Shown: piece by piece, positions 27,493 to 36,007 of the stretch | Position numbering within the stretch: the stretch's first letter is position 1 | How the letters are laid out: the number at the start of each line of letters is the position of its first letter | DNA from: Alkalidesulfovibrio alkalitolerans DSM 16529 | Lineage (GTDB): Bacteria > Desulfobacterota > Desulfovibrionia > Desulfovibrionales > Desulfovibrionaceae | Direction of reading: 5' to 3' | Length of the DNA: 64,000 nt | NCBI RefSeq assembly: GCF_000422245.1 | Contig: NZ_ATHI01000003.1 | Span: 1 to 64,000, forward strand | The notes under the pieces: generated by a model | The model's database searches: none | Seen by the model: only the letters and a program-made list of their open reading frames with translations | What the model was told of the DNA's origin: nothing | Position numbers and translations under genes: made by a program

Positions 27493-29067
27493 TCACTTGG
27501 AAACAGGCTTCCGGGCATAGAAGGCCGGAAAATACCGAAGGATGTATAGCTTGATCTGTTTGTACAAAGACATTTCCATCTTCGTTTCAAAGTTTTTTGT
27601 GAAAAGCCCGTGCATCTCGCGCAGAAATTTGCCGGGCCAAAAGAGTATCTTGCGCGTGAACAGATTCAGATACATACGACGGCGGTAGGCGGTCAAATCC
27701 TTGTAATCCGCGCGCCAATCGGGGGACGGGGTGCATTGTGAGTAATGTTCGTAACCGGACAGGGCATCGGAAAGGCGCGCCCCAGGCAACGGAGTGAAGA
27801 TCACCGTGGATATCTCGTCCACCCCAGCCTTGATGAGCCGTGTGGCATAGGCCAGGCTTTGATCCCGGTCCGCTTGCGTTTCACCGGGCACGCCGCCGAG
27901 GAATACGGCCTGCATGCGAATGCCCAACGCGTTCATATGTCGGGCCATCGCAAGCGCGTGTTCGTGGTCGAAAGGCTTGTGCATGATCTTAAGGAGTCGT
28001 TTCGAACCGGTTTCCGGCGAGAAGGAAACATAGACGCATCCGGCCTTGGCCATGAGTTCCAGAGTTTCGCGATCTTTTATGGTCTCTATTTTGGTGCCTT
28101 GGGCGAACTTCCAAGTAATCGCGAGCCCTCGACGCAGGATGTCGCGGCACATTTCGCGGATGCGCTCGTTGTTGACCGTAGGATTGAGGTCGGAGATGTG
28201 GAAGTCGTTGATGCCGAGCGTTTTGTTGAAATGCTCCATTTCATCGACGACGTGTTTGGCGCTTCGAGGTCGCCATCTGGGATTGAGCCCTGGCGAAATG
28301 CAGAACGCGCACCGGAAGGGGCAGCCACGCGAAGTGAGCAACGGCAGGAAACGGTCCTTCTTTTTGACTGGAGCGTGGGCGAAGCCCATTGTCCAGTACC
28401 CCTTCAGGTTCCACAACTCCCAAGCAGGCATGGGCAGAGCGTCCAGGTTCTCTGGCAGCCCGGCAGACTCTTCACTGACCGGCGCGGCCACGCTTCCGTC
28501 TCCCGCATGCACCGTGCCGGGGATGCCGGAAAGAGGTCGGCTGGCAGCCAGACGCCTAGCGACTTCGGCGCACCGGTCTTCCGGTTCCCCACCGATGACA
28601 CAATGAACTCCTCGCCGGATGAACTGGTCCGCGACTTCCATGAGGCTGTATGAGGTGACTGCCTGGATGTTCTCGAAAAGTACGATCTTCGTTTCAGGCC
28701 TGTTAATCCTCAGGCGGTCCACCAGATCTTCCACGGCCACAAATTCCGCGATTGTCCGGCAATAGATGAAGCAGACGTCGCAGTTCCTTGCGACCCGTCC
28801 CACGAGGTCGTCCACGCGAAGGCCCATGAGCAAGAATTCCGAACGTACTACCTGGGTCGCGTGGCAGTCGATGCCGAAGCTGTCCAGCACGGTCACATCC
28901 ATGCCCGCGTCGCGTAGGGCGCCCGCCAGATAGGCGGCCATGTGCGGCATGAAGGGGATACCCGTGTGGGGGTCCAGATGGTGGCAGACGACGGGCGGTA
29001 CGACGACGCAAGTCTTGAGCGGACGGGCATCGCCTCCACCTGTCGTAGCGGCCCTGGCCGAAATCAT
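27493..29067 (-). CDS. B12-binding-type radical SAM protein
   Basis: A 524-residue enzyme. The N-terminal about 200 residues have the cobalamin-binding-like fold (PHMAAYLAGALRDAGMDVTVLDS), followed by LLTSRGCPFRCAFC, the CxxxCxxC radical-SAM cluster. VSFSPETGSKRLLK and FLGGVPGET are typical downstream motifs. The start at 29067 overlaps the preceding methyltransferase stop (ATGA). It may carry out a radical methylation or rearrangement of a lipid or sugar. Confidence 0.8.
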   Translation of the reverse strand: MISARAATTGGGDARPLKTCVVVPPVVCHHLDPHTGIPFMPHMAAYLAGALRDAGMDVTVLDSFGIDCHATQVVRSEFLLMGLRVDDLVGRVARNCDVCFIYCRTIAEFVAVEDLVDRLRINRPETKIVLFENIQAVTSYSLMEVADQFIRRGVHCVIGGEPEDRCAEVARRLAASRPLSGIPGTVHAGDGSVAAPVSEESAGLPENLDALPMPAWELWNLKGYWTMGFAHAPVKKKDRFLPLLTSRGCPFRCAFCISPGLNPRWRPRSAKHVVDEMEHFNKTLGINDFHISDLNPTVNNERIREMCRDILRRGLAITWKFAQGTKIETIKDRETLELMAKAGCVYVSFSPETGSKRLLKIMHKPFDHEHALAMARHMNALGIRMQAVFLGGVPGETQADRDQSLAYATRLIKAGVDEISTVIFTPLPGARLSDALSGYEHYSQCTPSPDWRADYKDLTAYRRRMYLNLFTRKILFWPGKFLREMHGLFTKNFETKMEMSLYKQIKLYILRYFPAFYARKPVSK

Positions 29068-30047
29068 TGCGCGTCTTTCCGGTAATAGGCCGTAAACACG
29101 TCCCCCGACCCGATCGCCAGAAGCCCCCAATATGCCAGAAAAGACAACGGCCCGAGGACAGTAGAAAGGGCAATGCTCGCGGCCACGCCTCCCGCCTCCG
29201 TCCAGGAAACCCGGCCACGGGACAGCCTCGGATTTTTCAGGAAGCGAAACAGGTGATTGCGGTTCCCCAGAAGTATGTTGAGCGTGCTCTGTAGAATGGT
29301 GAACGGGCCCATTTCAACACACGCCCGACTCATGGCCGTCCGTCGCAGGCCATGTCTTTTGGCGAGCATATCGAGGTTAGCCGGGGAGAAATGCCAAAGA
29401 TGGCGAGGCGGGTCGAGAATGAGCCAGCGTGGACCGAAGAATCGGGCTTGAATACTCGAGAAATCCTGTACAGCAATTAGCAGGTAGCCTCCAGGCCTGA
29501 GGACACGGCTCAACTCGCGGAGCACCTGCTGAGGATTTGCCAGATGCTCAAGCACGTACCACAGCGAGATCGCATCAAAATAGGCGTCAGGGTAGTCCAA
29601 TAGGACCGTCCCGTCCTTGTTCGTCGTTACTCGGGCCGTATGCGACGCGACGGAACTGTAGGGGTCCACGGAGTGGACCTCCCACCCCTTGAGTTGCTGC
29701 GCGCGCACGAAATGTCCCGCTCCTGAACCGAAATCCATGAGGCGACCTTGATCCGGACAAATCCTGTCGAGAGTACGGCCACGCAGTTCGGCCAGCTTTG
29801 CGCGAAGCTGTTCGACTGGTCCTGCAAATCGTTCGCCACCCTCTGTATAAAATTGGCCTTCATAAAAGAAGGATATTTCATCCGGGGACGGCAAGGGCCA
29901 AAGCACGCCTAGGCCGCAGCCGTCGCATTGGACGATGTCCCACTGCCCATGCGCTCCCTGGTTGGTATCGCGCACGGGATACAGGCGTTGTGCGCTTGAA
30001 GAACCGCAAATGATGCACTGAAATTCTCGGTTCATGGGGTGTGACAT
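29064..30047 (-). CDS. Zinc-knuckle SAM methyltransferase with membrane tail
   Basis: A 327-residue protein. CIICG and CDGCGLGVL form the zinc pair, LMDFGSGAGHFV the SAM loop, and LWYVLEHLANPQQVL ... LRPGGYLL the core. The C-terminal about 60 residues include hydrophobic stretches (VAASIALSTVLGPLSFLAYWGLLAI) that likely anchor it in the membrane. The ATG at 30047 lies just after the stop of the YfhO-like remnant. Confidence 0.75.
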   Translation of the reverse strand: MSHPMNREFQCIICGSSSAQRLYPVRDTNQGAHGQWDIVQCDGCGLGVLWPLPSPDEISFFYEGQFYTEGGERFAGPVEQLRAKLAELRGRTLDRICPDQGRLMDFGSGAGHFVRAQQLKGWEVHSVDPYSSVASHTARVTTNKDGTVLLDYPDAYFDAISLWYVLEHLANPQQVLRELSRVLRPGGYLLIAVQDFSSIQARFFGPRWLILDPPRHLWHFSPANLDMLAKRHGLRRTAMSRACVEMGPFTILQSTLNILLGNRNHLFRFLKNPRLSRGRVSWTEAGGVAASIALSTVLGPLSFLAYWGLLAIGSGDVFTAYYRKDAQ

Positions 30048-30049
30048 TA

Positions 30050-30722
30050 TCAGGACCGACTCGTAAAATCGTTTTTCGGGCGCGTCCGCCCCAACGCCAG
30101 GCATGAAGCGGCCACAAGCGAGAACAGGCCGAGCATCCCCCAAGACACGCGTGTCAGCAATCTGGGCGTTACAGGCAGATACCGCAAAGACACTGCGAAA
30201 ACGCCGGCTGGGATTTCCACCGCCGTGAGAGTGCCCAGCGTCTCGCTTGTCGTCAAGAGAACACGCTCGCCTCCTTCTCTCAGTCCTTCGGCCCGCCAAC
30301 CCGGGCGGTACATCTGTGTAACCACGAGCAGGCGGGGCTCGGAAGCGGGGGCGAAGCGCACGTCCATGCCGCCTGCAGCGAAATCGGCCCGAGTGTCGCC
30401 GGTCTTGATGGCGGGTAGTCCGGAGGCGTCCGCGCACAGCAGACGGTCATGTCCACATCCGGCTACCGATGGAAGCGGTCCGGCCGATACTTCGGGCACG
30501 GCGAACCATGCGGGCGACCATGCATCCTCGTTTTCATACACGACGATATTCTCCATGCCCTCGACCGGCCACTGCACGACCTCGCGCGCATTCGCAGGTG
30601 GACTCTCGGATTCCATAGCCAATATCCAACGCACCCCAAGGGCGTCGAGCAGAGGCGCGTTGTCCACGAGGTCGCGCGAAGGAGGCACATGGCTGTGCAT
30701 GAGCTTCACTTCAGGGTAGGGG
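30050..30722 (-). pseudogene. YfhO-like membrane protein, C-terminal remnant cut by the prophage
   Basis: About 220 residues remain. LLDALGVRWILAME, then the VVYENEDAWSPAWFAV segment and a final membrane helix (RVSWGMLGLFSLVAASCLALG) match the end of YfhO-type membrane proteins, which are usually several hundred residues longer. Reading upstream, the frame meets TAA at 30731-30733, inside what looks like prophage end sequence. So the gene was probably split by Mu-like integration. The rest should lie past the right prophage end, outside the window. Confidence 0.65.
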
Positions 30723-30735
30723 TGAAAACATTATA

Positions 30736-30759
30736 TGAGACGGAACACGTGAGACGGAA
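30736..30759. repeat. Tandem TGAGACGGAA sites at the prophage left end
   Basis: TGAGACGGAA occurs at 30736-30745 and again at 30750-30759, a 14-base period, within 40 bases of the presumed left terminus. Repeated short sites next to the end are what the MuA-type N-terminal domain binds. Matching inverted copies are expected at the right end, outside the window. Confidence 0.5.
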
Positions 30760-30926
30760 GTGATCTGGGATTTGGTGGGACGAGGGGGAATATTTCGGAA
30801 TGCGCCCGGCTGGTGCGGGTTTGCGGGGATGGGGTTGGTCTTTTTCGAGGGGTGTAGTTTTGTCCTGATTATTTGAGATTTCCCTTGCCTTCTACGGGTG
30901 ATTATGGCGGCTGATCGTGCGCCAGG

Positions 30927-31385
30927 TCAACCCGTTTTTTGCTGGGCGGCGCGGAGGTCCGCGACCGTGCGCTTCAGCTCGTCTATCTGTTTCGCGTTTT
31001 GAGCGCGCGCAAAGAAGTCTGCGAGCAGAACCTCCCGCTCCCCTTCGTCTTCAATGTCTTCCAGCAGCTTCATGATCGCCTCCAGCCGCGCGGCGTACTT
31101 CTGCATCCCTGGCGCTACATCCGGCGTAGCAACAGCTACATCCGGCGTAGCGGCCCTCTCTTCATCGCTCCGCATACTGCCTTCGCCGGTGAGCAGCCAA
31201 TGCAAATTCACGCCGGTTCCGCCAATCCGCTGGAGTGCGTCTCCGCCGGGTAAAGAAGTCTCTCCCTCCCATTTGCGAATCATTCCAACATGAACACTTA
31301 AAAGTGATGCAAGGTCTGCTTGTGTCCAGCCGTTGGCATTTCGCCATGTGCGGAGTCTTTTTCCTATGGTTGAGGCTTCTTCCAT
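30927..31385 (-). CDS. Phage repressor (XRE-type HTH)
   Basis: A 152-residue protein. Residues 8-62 form a lambda-Cro/XRE helix-turn-helix (RLRTWRNANGWTQADLASLLSVHVGMIRKWEGE). A linker carries a duplicated ATPDVA unit, and the C-terminal part is a charged coiled coil (about residues 95-150). It is divergent from the early genes, as Mu c repressor is, and should bind the GTTTAAAC sites in the intervening region to keep the prophage silent. Confidence 0.8.
   Translation of the reverse strand: MEEASTIGKRLRTWRNANGWTQADLASLLSVHVGMIRKWEGETSLPGGDALQRIGGTGVNLHWLLTGEGSMRSDEERAATPDVAVATPDVAPGMQKYAARLEAIMKLLEDIEDEGEREVLLADFFARAQNAKQIDELKRTVADLRAAQQKTG
31114..31151. repeat. Direct repeat inside the repressor gene
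   Basis: The 17-base unit GCTACATCCGGCGTAGC occurs at 31114-31130 and 31135-31151, 21 bases apart, so it adds in-frame seven-codon units to the repressor linker. Each copy is itself an inverted repeat (GCTAC ... GTAGC). Slippage would lengthen or shorten the linker without breaking the frame. Confidence 0.6.
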
Positions 31386-31576
31386 AAGTTTAAACCAAAA
31401 GCGACAACTTTGCCCCTCGTTGACGCTTTACGTTAAAGGTTTGAAATTAAAAAGATAAAAAGCAAAATCGCTTTTTCGGGCGACACTTTCTAAGTTTAAA
31501 CCGGAGAATCACCATTTAGTGATTGACATCACTTTTTAGTTCGGTATGATTGGGCCGTCTTCCACCGAATTAAACC
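31386..31576. promoter_or_regulatory. Operator region between repressor and early genes
   Basis: The 11-base word AAGTTTAAACC, with palindromic GTTTAAAC inside, occurs at 31386-31396 and 31492-31502; a partial copy, AATTAAACC, lies at 31568-31576. GCGACA(A)CTTT words accompany the first two. The region is AT-rich and lies between divergent repressor and Ner-like genes, so these are likely repressor or Ner operators. Confidence 0.55.
31523..31550 (+). promoter_or_regulatory. Early promoter (sigma-70 type)
   Basis: TTGACA at 31523-31528 and TATGAT at 31545-31550 are separated by 16 bases. It points toward the Ner-like and transposase genes, and lies between two candidate operator words, as a repressed early promoter would. 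Confidence 0.65.
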
Positions 31577-31594
31577 AAGAAGGTGATCTTAGCA

Positions 31595-31783
31595 ATGGTT
31601 AAAACACGCGAGCAGGTCCGCAAGGAACTCGACAGGAAAGGAAAGTCCATCCGCGAATGGGCTCGTGAACACGGAATTTCGGACCGGACCGTATATGAGG
31701 TTTTGGCAGGTAGAAAAAAAGGCCGCAGGGGCGATGCTCACCGCGCTGCCGTTCTCTTGGGCATCAAGGACGGCGTGATCTAA
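31595..31783 (+). CDS. Ner/BcepMu gp16-like early DNA-binding protein
   Basis: A 62-residue basic protein: KTREQVRKELDRKGKSIREWAREHGISDRTVYEVLAGRKKGRRGDAH holds a helix-turn-helix (about residues 20-45). The pattern matches the small phage-associated family typified by BcepMu gp16. It sits first in the early operon, like Mu Ner. The ATG at 31595 is preferred (AAGAAGGTG upstream). Its TAA shares a base with the transposase ATG. Confidence 0.75.
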   Translation: MVKTREQVRKELDRKGKSIREWAREHGISDRTVYEVLAGRKKGRRGDAHRAAVLLGIKDGVI

Positions 31784-33888
31784 TGAGTGTAGACGTCAGG
31801 CTTATCGCGGACGCGCTGGATATCAGCGTACAGGCAGTGCATAAACGCGCTCTTCGCGAGTCCTGGCCGTTTACCGAAGCGACGTGTCGCGGCGGGCGCA
31901 AGCGTCTGTTCGACGCCGCGTCGCTTCCGGCCGAGGTGCAGCGCGCTCTTGCCATCCATGAAGCCCGTCAATCAGTTGAAATAGCCACCTCCACCCCCTC
32001 CAATCTTCCCGCGCCCGCCGCGCAGGTTCCCGCCGAGACGCGGGCGCTTGTGGCGGCGGTGCGGGAAGATGCCACGGACGTGCATGTGGGCATGCTGGTG
32101 AGCATGGACGAGGGCGACGCCAGACGGCGCAGCGAGGAGGCCATGCGGCGGTATCGGATGATCGAGCCGCTTCTATCCTTCCCACCGCGCGCGAAGGGTC
32201 GCCGCGAGAAGGCGGAAGTGCTGGCCGAGGCCCACGGCGTTTCCACGCCGACCTTGTACCGCTGGGAGAAGCAGTATCGCCAGGGCGGGATCACCGCTCT
32301 TATGGACAAGGTCCGCACCGACAGGGGGCAGGCCCGGACGCTGATCTCCCAGAAATGGGAGACCATGGCGGCAGGGTCCGGCATACGCCGGGAGAAGCTG
32401 GCGGAGATCGCCGAGGAAATGTCCCTGGCCGTGCGCGGCCTCTGGGCGCAGGCGAACACATCCGTGCGGCAGGTGCAAAACCTCGCCAAGCCGGTGCTCT
32501 ACAGGCTTTCTGTCGCGGCGGGGATGCCCGAAGCGGTGGCGAAGCGCTGCTGCAACGTCCCCCGGAAGTTTGTGGAGGCTGAGCGCCGGTATTCCATGAT
32601 CGCCACCTATAAGCGCGACGCCAAGAAATTTTACGACACCCACCAGACACCCATCTACAGGACGCGCGAGAACTACGCCCCCGGAGACGTCGTTTTCGGC
32701 GACGTATCGCCTTGCGACATTCCTGTTCTGCGGCCCGACGGCAAGTTGGCCTGGGCGCGCCTGATCGTTTGGCAGGATGCGGCCACCAACATGATCCACG
32801 TCACCGGTTACCTGCCCAACAAGGGTACCGGCGTACGGCGCGAGCATGTGGCGCTCTCCTTCGCCTCCATGTGCGCCCATTCACCCTGGGGCATGCCGAA
32901 GCGGCTCTACCTGGACAACGGGTCGGAATACTCATGGACCGAAATGCTCGACGCTTGGCGCGAGCTGGCGGTCTTCTCCGGCGGTGTTTTCGGCGGAGTG
33001 CAGCTGAACAGCGACGAGGGCCGGATCATCCGCTCCCAGCCGTTCAAGCCGAGGGCCAAGAACCTCGAAGGTATTTTCTCCGCACTGGCATGGCATCTGG
33101 GCTGGCATCCGCTCTACGCGGGCGGAAACCGCATCGTGAAGCGCACCCGGCGGCTGGGCAAGGCTCCGGAAGCCACGCCGCTTGAGGATTTGAAGCAATT
33201 TTTCGCGGACGCGATCCCTTACTACCACGCGACACCGCAGGGCGGCGACCACATGAAGGGCCGCTCTCCTGTTCAGGTGCTCAGCGAGTGGACCGAGCGC
33301 GGTTGGAGAAAGATGGTGGCAGATGAGGGAGCCCTGATGCTGGCGTTCTCGGACCGTAGCGAGAGGGTTGTGACCGCCGGAACGGTGTCCGCCGGAGGCT
33401 GGCGCTACTATCACGAGAAACTCCACCAGTACGACGGCGAGAAGCTGCTCGTGCGCCACCCGAGGCATGACCCGGTATGCAGCTATGTTTTCAAGGAATC
33501 GCGGCTGCTCTGCGTAGCCCGGCCCATGCCTGTTTATGACATGGCCGACCCGCAGGGTGCAAAGTACGCGGGCAAGCTGGCCCAGGAGGCCCGCAAGGCC
33601 GTGCAGATCATGAAGGGCGAAGTGGCCTGGCTGGAGCCGAGAGAACTTATGCGCGAATTTGCTGAACTGGCTGGCGTCAGAGAAGCCATAGAGGCCACCG
33701 ACATAGGGGCAGGACGCATCAGCGTTGTTGATCCCGAGGTGCAGGCTCTTTGCGACAACCGGCACAAGGCTGCCGAGCAGACGCTGGCCATTGCTGCCAA
33801 GTCACAGGATGCCGAGAAGCTCTCACTGAATCGCTGGGGGGTAAAGGAAGACCCGGCGGTCGAGGCTCTAAGGGCTCAAGGCTGGTAA
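31783..33888 (+). CDS. Mu-type DDE transposase A
   Basis: A 701-residue transposase. Residues 1-60 hold a Mu-type winged HTH; further DNA-binding helices lie at about 95-250. The catalytic core has Asp307 (FGDVSPCD), Asp378 (YLDNGSEYS) and Glu429 (AKNLEGIFSAL), at spacings close to the MuA triad, and a Mu-type beta-barrel and C-terminal region follow. It should bind the prophage ends and drive replicative transposition with MuB. Confidence 0.9.
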   Translation: MSVDVRLIADALDISVQAVHKRALRESWPFTEATCRGGRKRLFDAASLPAEVQRALAIHEARQSVEIATSTPSNLPAPAAQVPAETRALVAAVREDATDVHVGMLVSMDEGDARRRSEEAMRRYRMIEPLLSFPPRAKGRREKAEVLAEAHGVSTPTLYRWEKQYRQGGITALMDKVRTDRGQARTLISQKWETMAAGSGIRREKLAEIAEEMSLAVRGLWAQANTSVRQVQNLAKPVLYRLSVAAGMPEAVAKRCCNVPRKFVEAERRYSMIATYKRDAKKFYDTHQTPIYRTRENYAPGDVVFGDVSPCDIPVLRPDGKLAWARLIVWQDAATNMIHVTGYLPNKGTGVRREHVALSFASMCAHSPWGMPKRLYLDNGSEYSWTEMLDAWRELAVFSGGVFGGVQLNSDEGRIIRSQPFKPRAKNLEGIFSALAWHLGWHPLYAGGNRIVKRTRRLGKAPEATPLEDLKQFFADAIPYYHATPQGGDHMKGRSPVQVLSEWTERGWRKMVADEGALMLAFSDRSERVVTAGTVSAGGWRYYHEKLHQYDGEKLLVRHPRHDPVCSYVFKESRLLCVARPMPVYDMADPQGAKYAGKLAQEARKAVQIMKGEVAWLEPRELMREFAELAGVREAIEATDIGAGRISVVDPEVQALCDNRHKAAEQTLAIAAKSQDAEKLSLNRWGVKEDPAVEALRAQGW

Positions 33889-33909
33889 TTCATAACCAAG
33901 GAGGAAGAT

Positions 33910-34635
33910 GTGGAAATCGCTGAAACCAAGTTTGTGCGCGAGGCGCTGGCCCTGGCCGCGCTGCTCAAGGAAACCCCCGGAGCGTCCGTCGGTGAGATCA
34001 TCGGCGAGACCGGCACCGGAAAGACGGTGGCGGCTCGCGCGATCATGACCAACCACGGCGCGATGAGGGTTTGCGCCTACGAGGGGATGAGCCGTTACGC
34101 CCTTCTCGGCGAAGTGACTGCCGCCGCCGGGATCGAAGGGCCTTCCACCAGATGGATGCGGATGCTTTCCGAGTGGGGTCCGAGCCAGACCGAGCGCCCG
34201 ATCCTGATCCTGGACGAGGCGAACAAGCTGCGCTGGCAGGCGCTGGAAGCCTTGCGCTACCTCGCCGACGAATGCGGCTTCGCGGTGCTCCTGGTCGGAA
34301 CCGAAATTTACGAGCGCCAGTTCGTGAGCGCCAAGACCCGGCCCCTACTGCTGCAGCTCGGGCGCAGGATCGGAGCCAAGCGCGCGCGGATGGGACACCT
34401 CGACCGCGCCGAAACCTTCACCCATGTGCTCAATGCCCGCTTCGGCGATGTGGACCGCGAGACGGCCACCAAGTTCTGGCAGGGCTGCCGCAAGGGGAAC
34501 TGGGGTGAGGCGGTGGAGCTGGCCGAAGAATGCCTGCGCATCTGCCGGGCGAACAACGTATCCGCCCTGACCATGCCGGTCCTTGAAGCGGCGCTGACCT
34601 GGACCGCCAACCGCAGAGAGGTAGGGGCGGCCTGA
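33910..34635 (+). CDS. MuB-like AAA+ ATPase
   Basis: A 241-residue ATPase with Walker A GETGTGKT (residues 32-39) and Walker B ILILDEANK (about 98-106). The family delivers target DNA to the transposase and gives target immunity. Start is GTG with AAGGAGG just upstream. The N-terminal HTH of classical MuB is reduced. It overlaps the next gene at TGATG. Confidence 0.85.
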   Translation: MEIAETKFVREALALAALLKETPGASVGEIIGETGTGKTVAARAIMTNHGAMRVCAYEGMSRYALLGEVTAAAGIEGPSTRWMRMLSEWGPSQTERPILILDEANKLRWQALEALRYLADECGFAVLLVGTEIYERQFVSAKTRPLLLQLGRRIGAKRARMGHLDRAETFTHVLNARFGDVDRETATKFWQGCRKGNWGEAVELAEECLRICRANNVSALTMPVLEAALTWTANRREVGAA

Positions 34636-34856
34636 TGCTCACATTAAATGAGATTTGCGCGGTGCTTGGCTGCTCGAAGCCTGCCGCCTCGCTGCTCAAG
34701 AATGGGAAATACGACAGGAACGGAGATTTGGTGAAGCGATACCAGGCCCTCATGGAGGCCATGGACAAGGGGCGCGAAACCCCGCTGGATCAAATCTGCA
34801 TCGAATGCCCCCGACAGAACTGCGAAGGCTGCAGGGTGGCGGAACTCAGGGGATAA
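34635..34856 (+). CDS. Small early phage protein with HTH and Cys cluster
   Basis: A 73-residue protein. The first about 25 residues look like a helix-turn-helix (LNEICAVLGCSKPAASLLKNGKY). The C-terminus has CIECPRQNCEGC, four cysteines that could bind zinc. No family name is recognised. It is translationally coupled to MuB. Confidence 0.6.
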   Translation: MLTLNEICAVLGCSKPAASLLKNGKYDRNGDLVKRYQALMEAMDKGRETPLDQICIECPRQNCEGCRVAELRG

Positions 34857-34880
34857 CCCGCAACAGTCAAGGAGAATCAC

Positions 34881-35120
34881 ATGCTGCAGAGAACCGATAC
34901 CGGACGCAGAACAGGGAACCAGGCTTTCACCGCCATGCCGAACGGACCGATCTCCGGCGAGGCGCACCGGCTTGGCGTGGAACTCAAGATTCTGGCGCAG
35001 AAGGCCGGAAGCGCCCACGAGGAGCTGGTGATCATGGGAAACAACATGCTGGCGCTTGCCGAGCGGATTGAAGGCTTGGAGGGTGCAACGCTGAAACACT
35101 TTAAAGGGAGCGAAAGATGA
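34881..35120 (+). CDS. Small early phage protein, unknown
   Basis: A 79-residue predicted helical protein with a good AAGGAGAATCAC ribosome site. The second half (LAQKAGSAHEELVIMGNNMLALAERIEGLEG) looks like an amphipathic or coiled-coil helix pair. No family is recognised. It overlaps the Gam gene by four bases (ATGA). Confidence 0.6.
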   Translation: MLQRTDTGRRTGNQAFTAMPNGPISGEAHRLGVELKILAQKAGSAHEELVIMGNNMLALAERIEGLEGATLKHFKGSER

Positions 35121-35629
35121 GCAAGCGGATCAAGCCGCAGAGCGAGATCATCACCACGGTCGAGCAGGCAAAGGTTGCAATGGCTGAAATGGCGGAGATC
35201 GAGCGCAGCCTCGCCGCCATCGAGGCGGACATGAACGAGAACATCGACATCGTGAAGCGCAACGCGGACGCCGAAGCGGCTCCGCACCAGGAGCGCAAAA
35301 AGGCCCTGGCGACGGCGCTGAACGGATTCGCCGAGGTGAACAGGGGCGAACTGTTCACCAAGCGCAAGAGCCTGGAACTGCCGCATGGGGTGATCGGGTT
35401 CAGGCAATCCACGAGCATCGTGGCCAAGGCCAAGGTCAAGATGGCCCAGGTTCTTGAGAAGCTCAAGGACTTGGGATGGGGCGAGGCCATCAAGACCTCG
35501 GAGACCGTGAACAAGGAAGCCATGCGCGAGTGGACGGACGGCAAGCTGGAAGCCGTCGGCATGGAGCGCAAGACCAAGGACCAGTTCTACATCGAAGTAT
35601 CCGCCGAAGCCCTCAAGGGTGAAGCGTAA
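35117..35629 (+). CDS. Gam-like host-nuclease inhibitor
   Basis: A 170-residue protein with a long charged N-terminal helix (VAMAEMAEIERSLAAIEADMNENI) followed by RGELFTKRKSLELPHGVIGFRQS, the hallmark of Mu Gam family proteins. Mu Gam binds DNA ends and protects them from RecBCD; it is a relative of Ku. Position after B fits Mu order. Confidence 0.85.
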   Translation: MSKRIKPQSEIITTVEQAKVAMAEMAEIERSLAAIEADMNENIDIVKRNADAEAAPHQERKKALATALNGFAEVNRGELFTKRKSLELPHGVIGFRQSTSIVAKAKVKMAQVLEKLKDLGWGEAIKTSETVNKEAMREWTDGKLEAVGMERKTKDQFYIEVSAEALKGEA

Positions 35630-35649
35630 CAACCACAAGGAGAAAAGGA

Positions 35650-35928
35650 ATGTCTCTCACCAAAAGCGAAATCGTTCAGGCCGTAGCCGACAAGTCGGGA
35701 CTGACCAAGACCCAGGCCGCAGGCATCGTCGACACCGTGCTGCGGACCATGGTCGACGGGCTGCGCTCCGGCGAGTCCGTCAACCTCCGCCACTTCGGCA
35801 CCTTCAAGCCGGTGACGCGCAAGGCCCGCGAGGGTCGCAATCCCCAGACCGGCGAGCCGGTCATGATCCCGGAGCGCCAGGCCGTGACCTTCAAGGCGTC
35901 CAAGTCGCTGCTCATGGATGAACTGTAA
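35650..35928 (+). CDS. HU-family DNA-binding protein
   Basis: A 92-residue HU/IHF-type protein: LTKSEIVQAVADKSGLTKTQA at the dimer core, LRHFGTFKPVTRKAREGRNPQTGEPVMIP in the beta arm. AAGGAG precedes the ATG. Mu needs host HU for transpososome assembly, so a phage-encoded copy beside A, B and Gam fits. Its stop lies one base before the first hammerhead motif. Confidence 0.9.
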   Translation: MSLTKSEIVQAVADKSGLTKTQAAGIVDTVLRTMVDGLRSGESVNLRHFGTFKPVTRKAREGRNPQTGEPVMIPERQAVTFKASKSLLMDEL

Positions 35929-35994
35929 GGCGAAACCGCCCTTTTGGGCGGTCGTCCCGGCCAATCGGCGACCGGGGCCTGATGAGCCAGCCGA
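35929..35994 (+). ncRNA. Hammerhead ribozyme, type II, copy A
   Basis: The RNA folds as a complete hammerhead with stem II open. Stem II: GGC 35929-35931 with GCC 35986-35988. Core GAA 35932-35934. Stem III: ACCGCCC 35935-35941 with GGGCGGT 35946-35952, loop TTTT. Cleavage triplet GUC, with cleavage expected after C35953. Stem I: 35954-35960 with 35972-35978 (one G-U pair). Core CUGAUGA 35979-35985. Loop I TCGGC (35965-35969) can pair with GCCGA (35990-35994), a pseudoknot that ends at the ribosome site of the next gene. All conserved core bases are present. Confidence 0.85.
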
Positions 35995-36007
35995 AAGGAG
36001 AAAACCG

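Noticed and set aside
31111-31151. CRISPR-like repeat
   Set aside because: Only two units, no spacers, inside a coding region.
35979-35998. Local CUGAUGAG...CGAAA pairing as a hammerhead with closed stem II
   Set aside because: The segment GCCAGCC cannot form a stem on itself. The circularly permuted arrangement using the upstream GAA and stem III fits every core base, so that was adopted.
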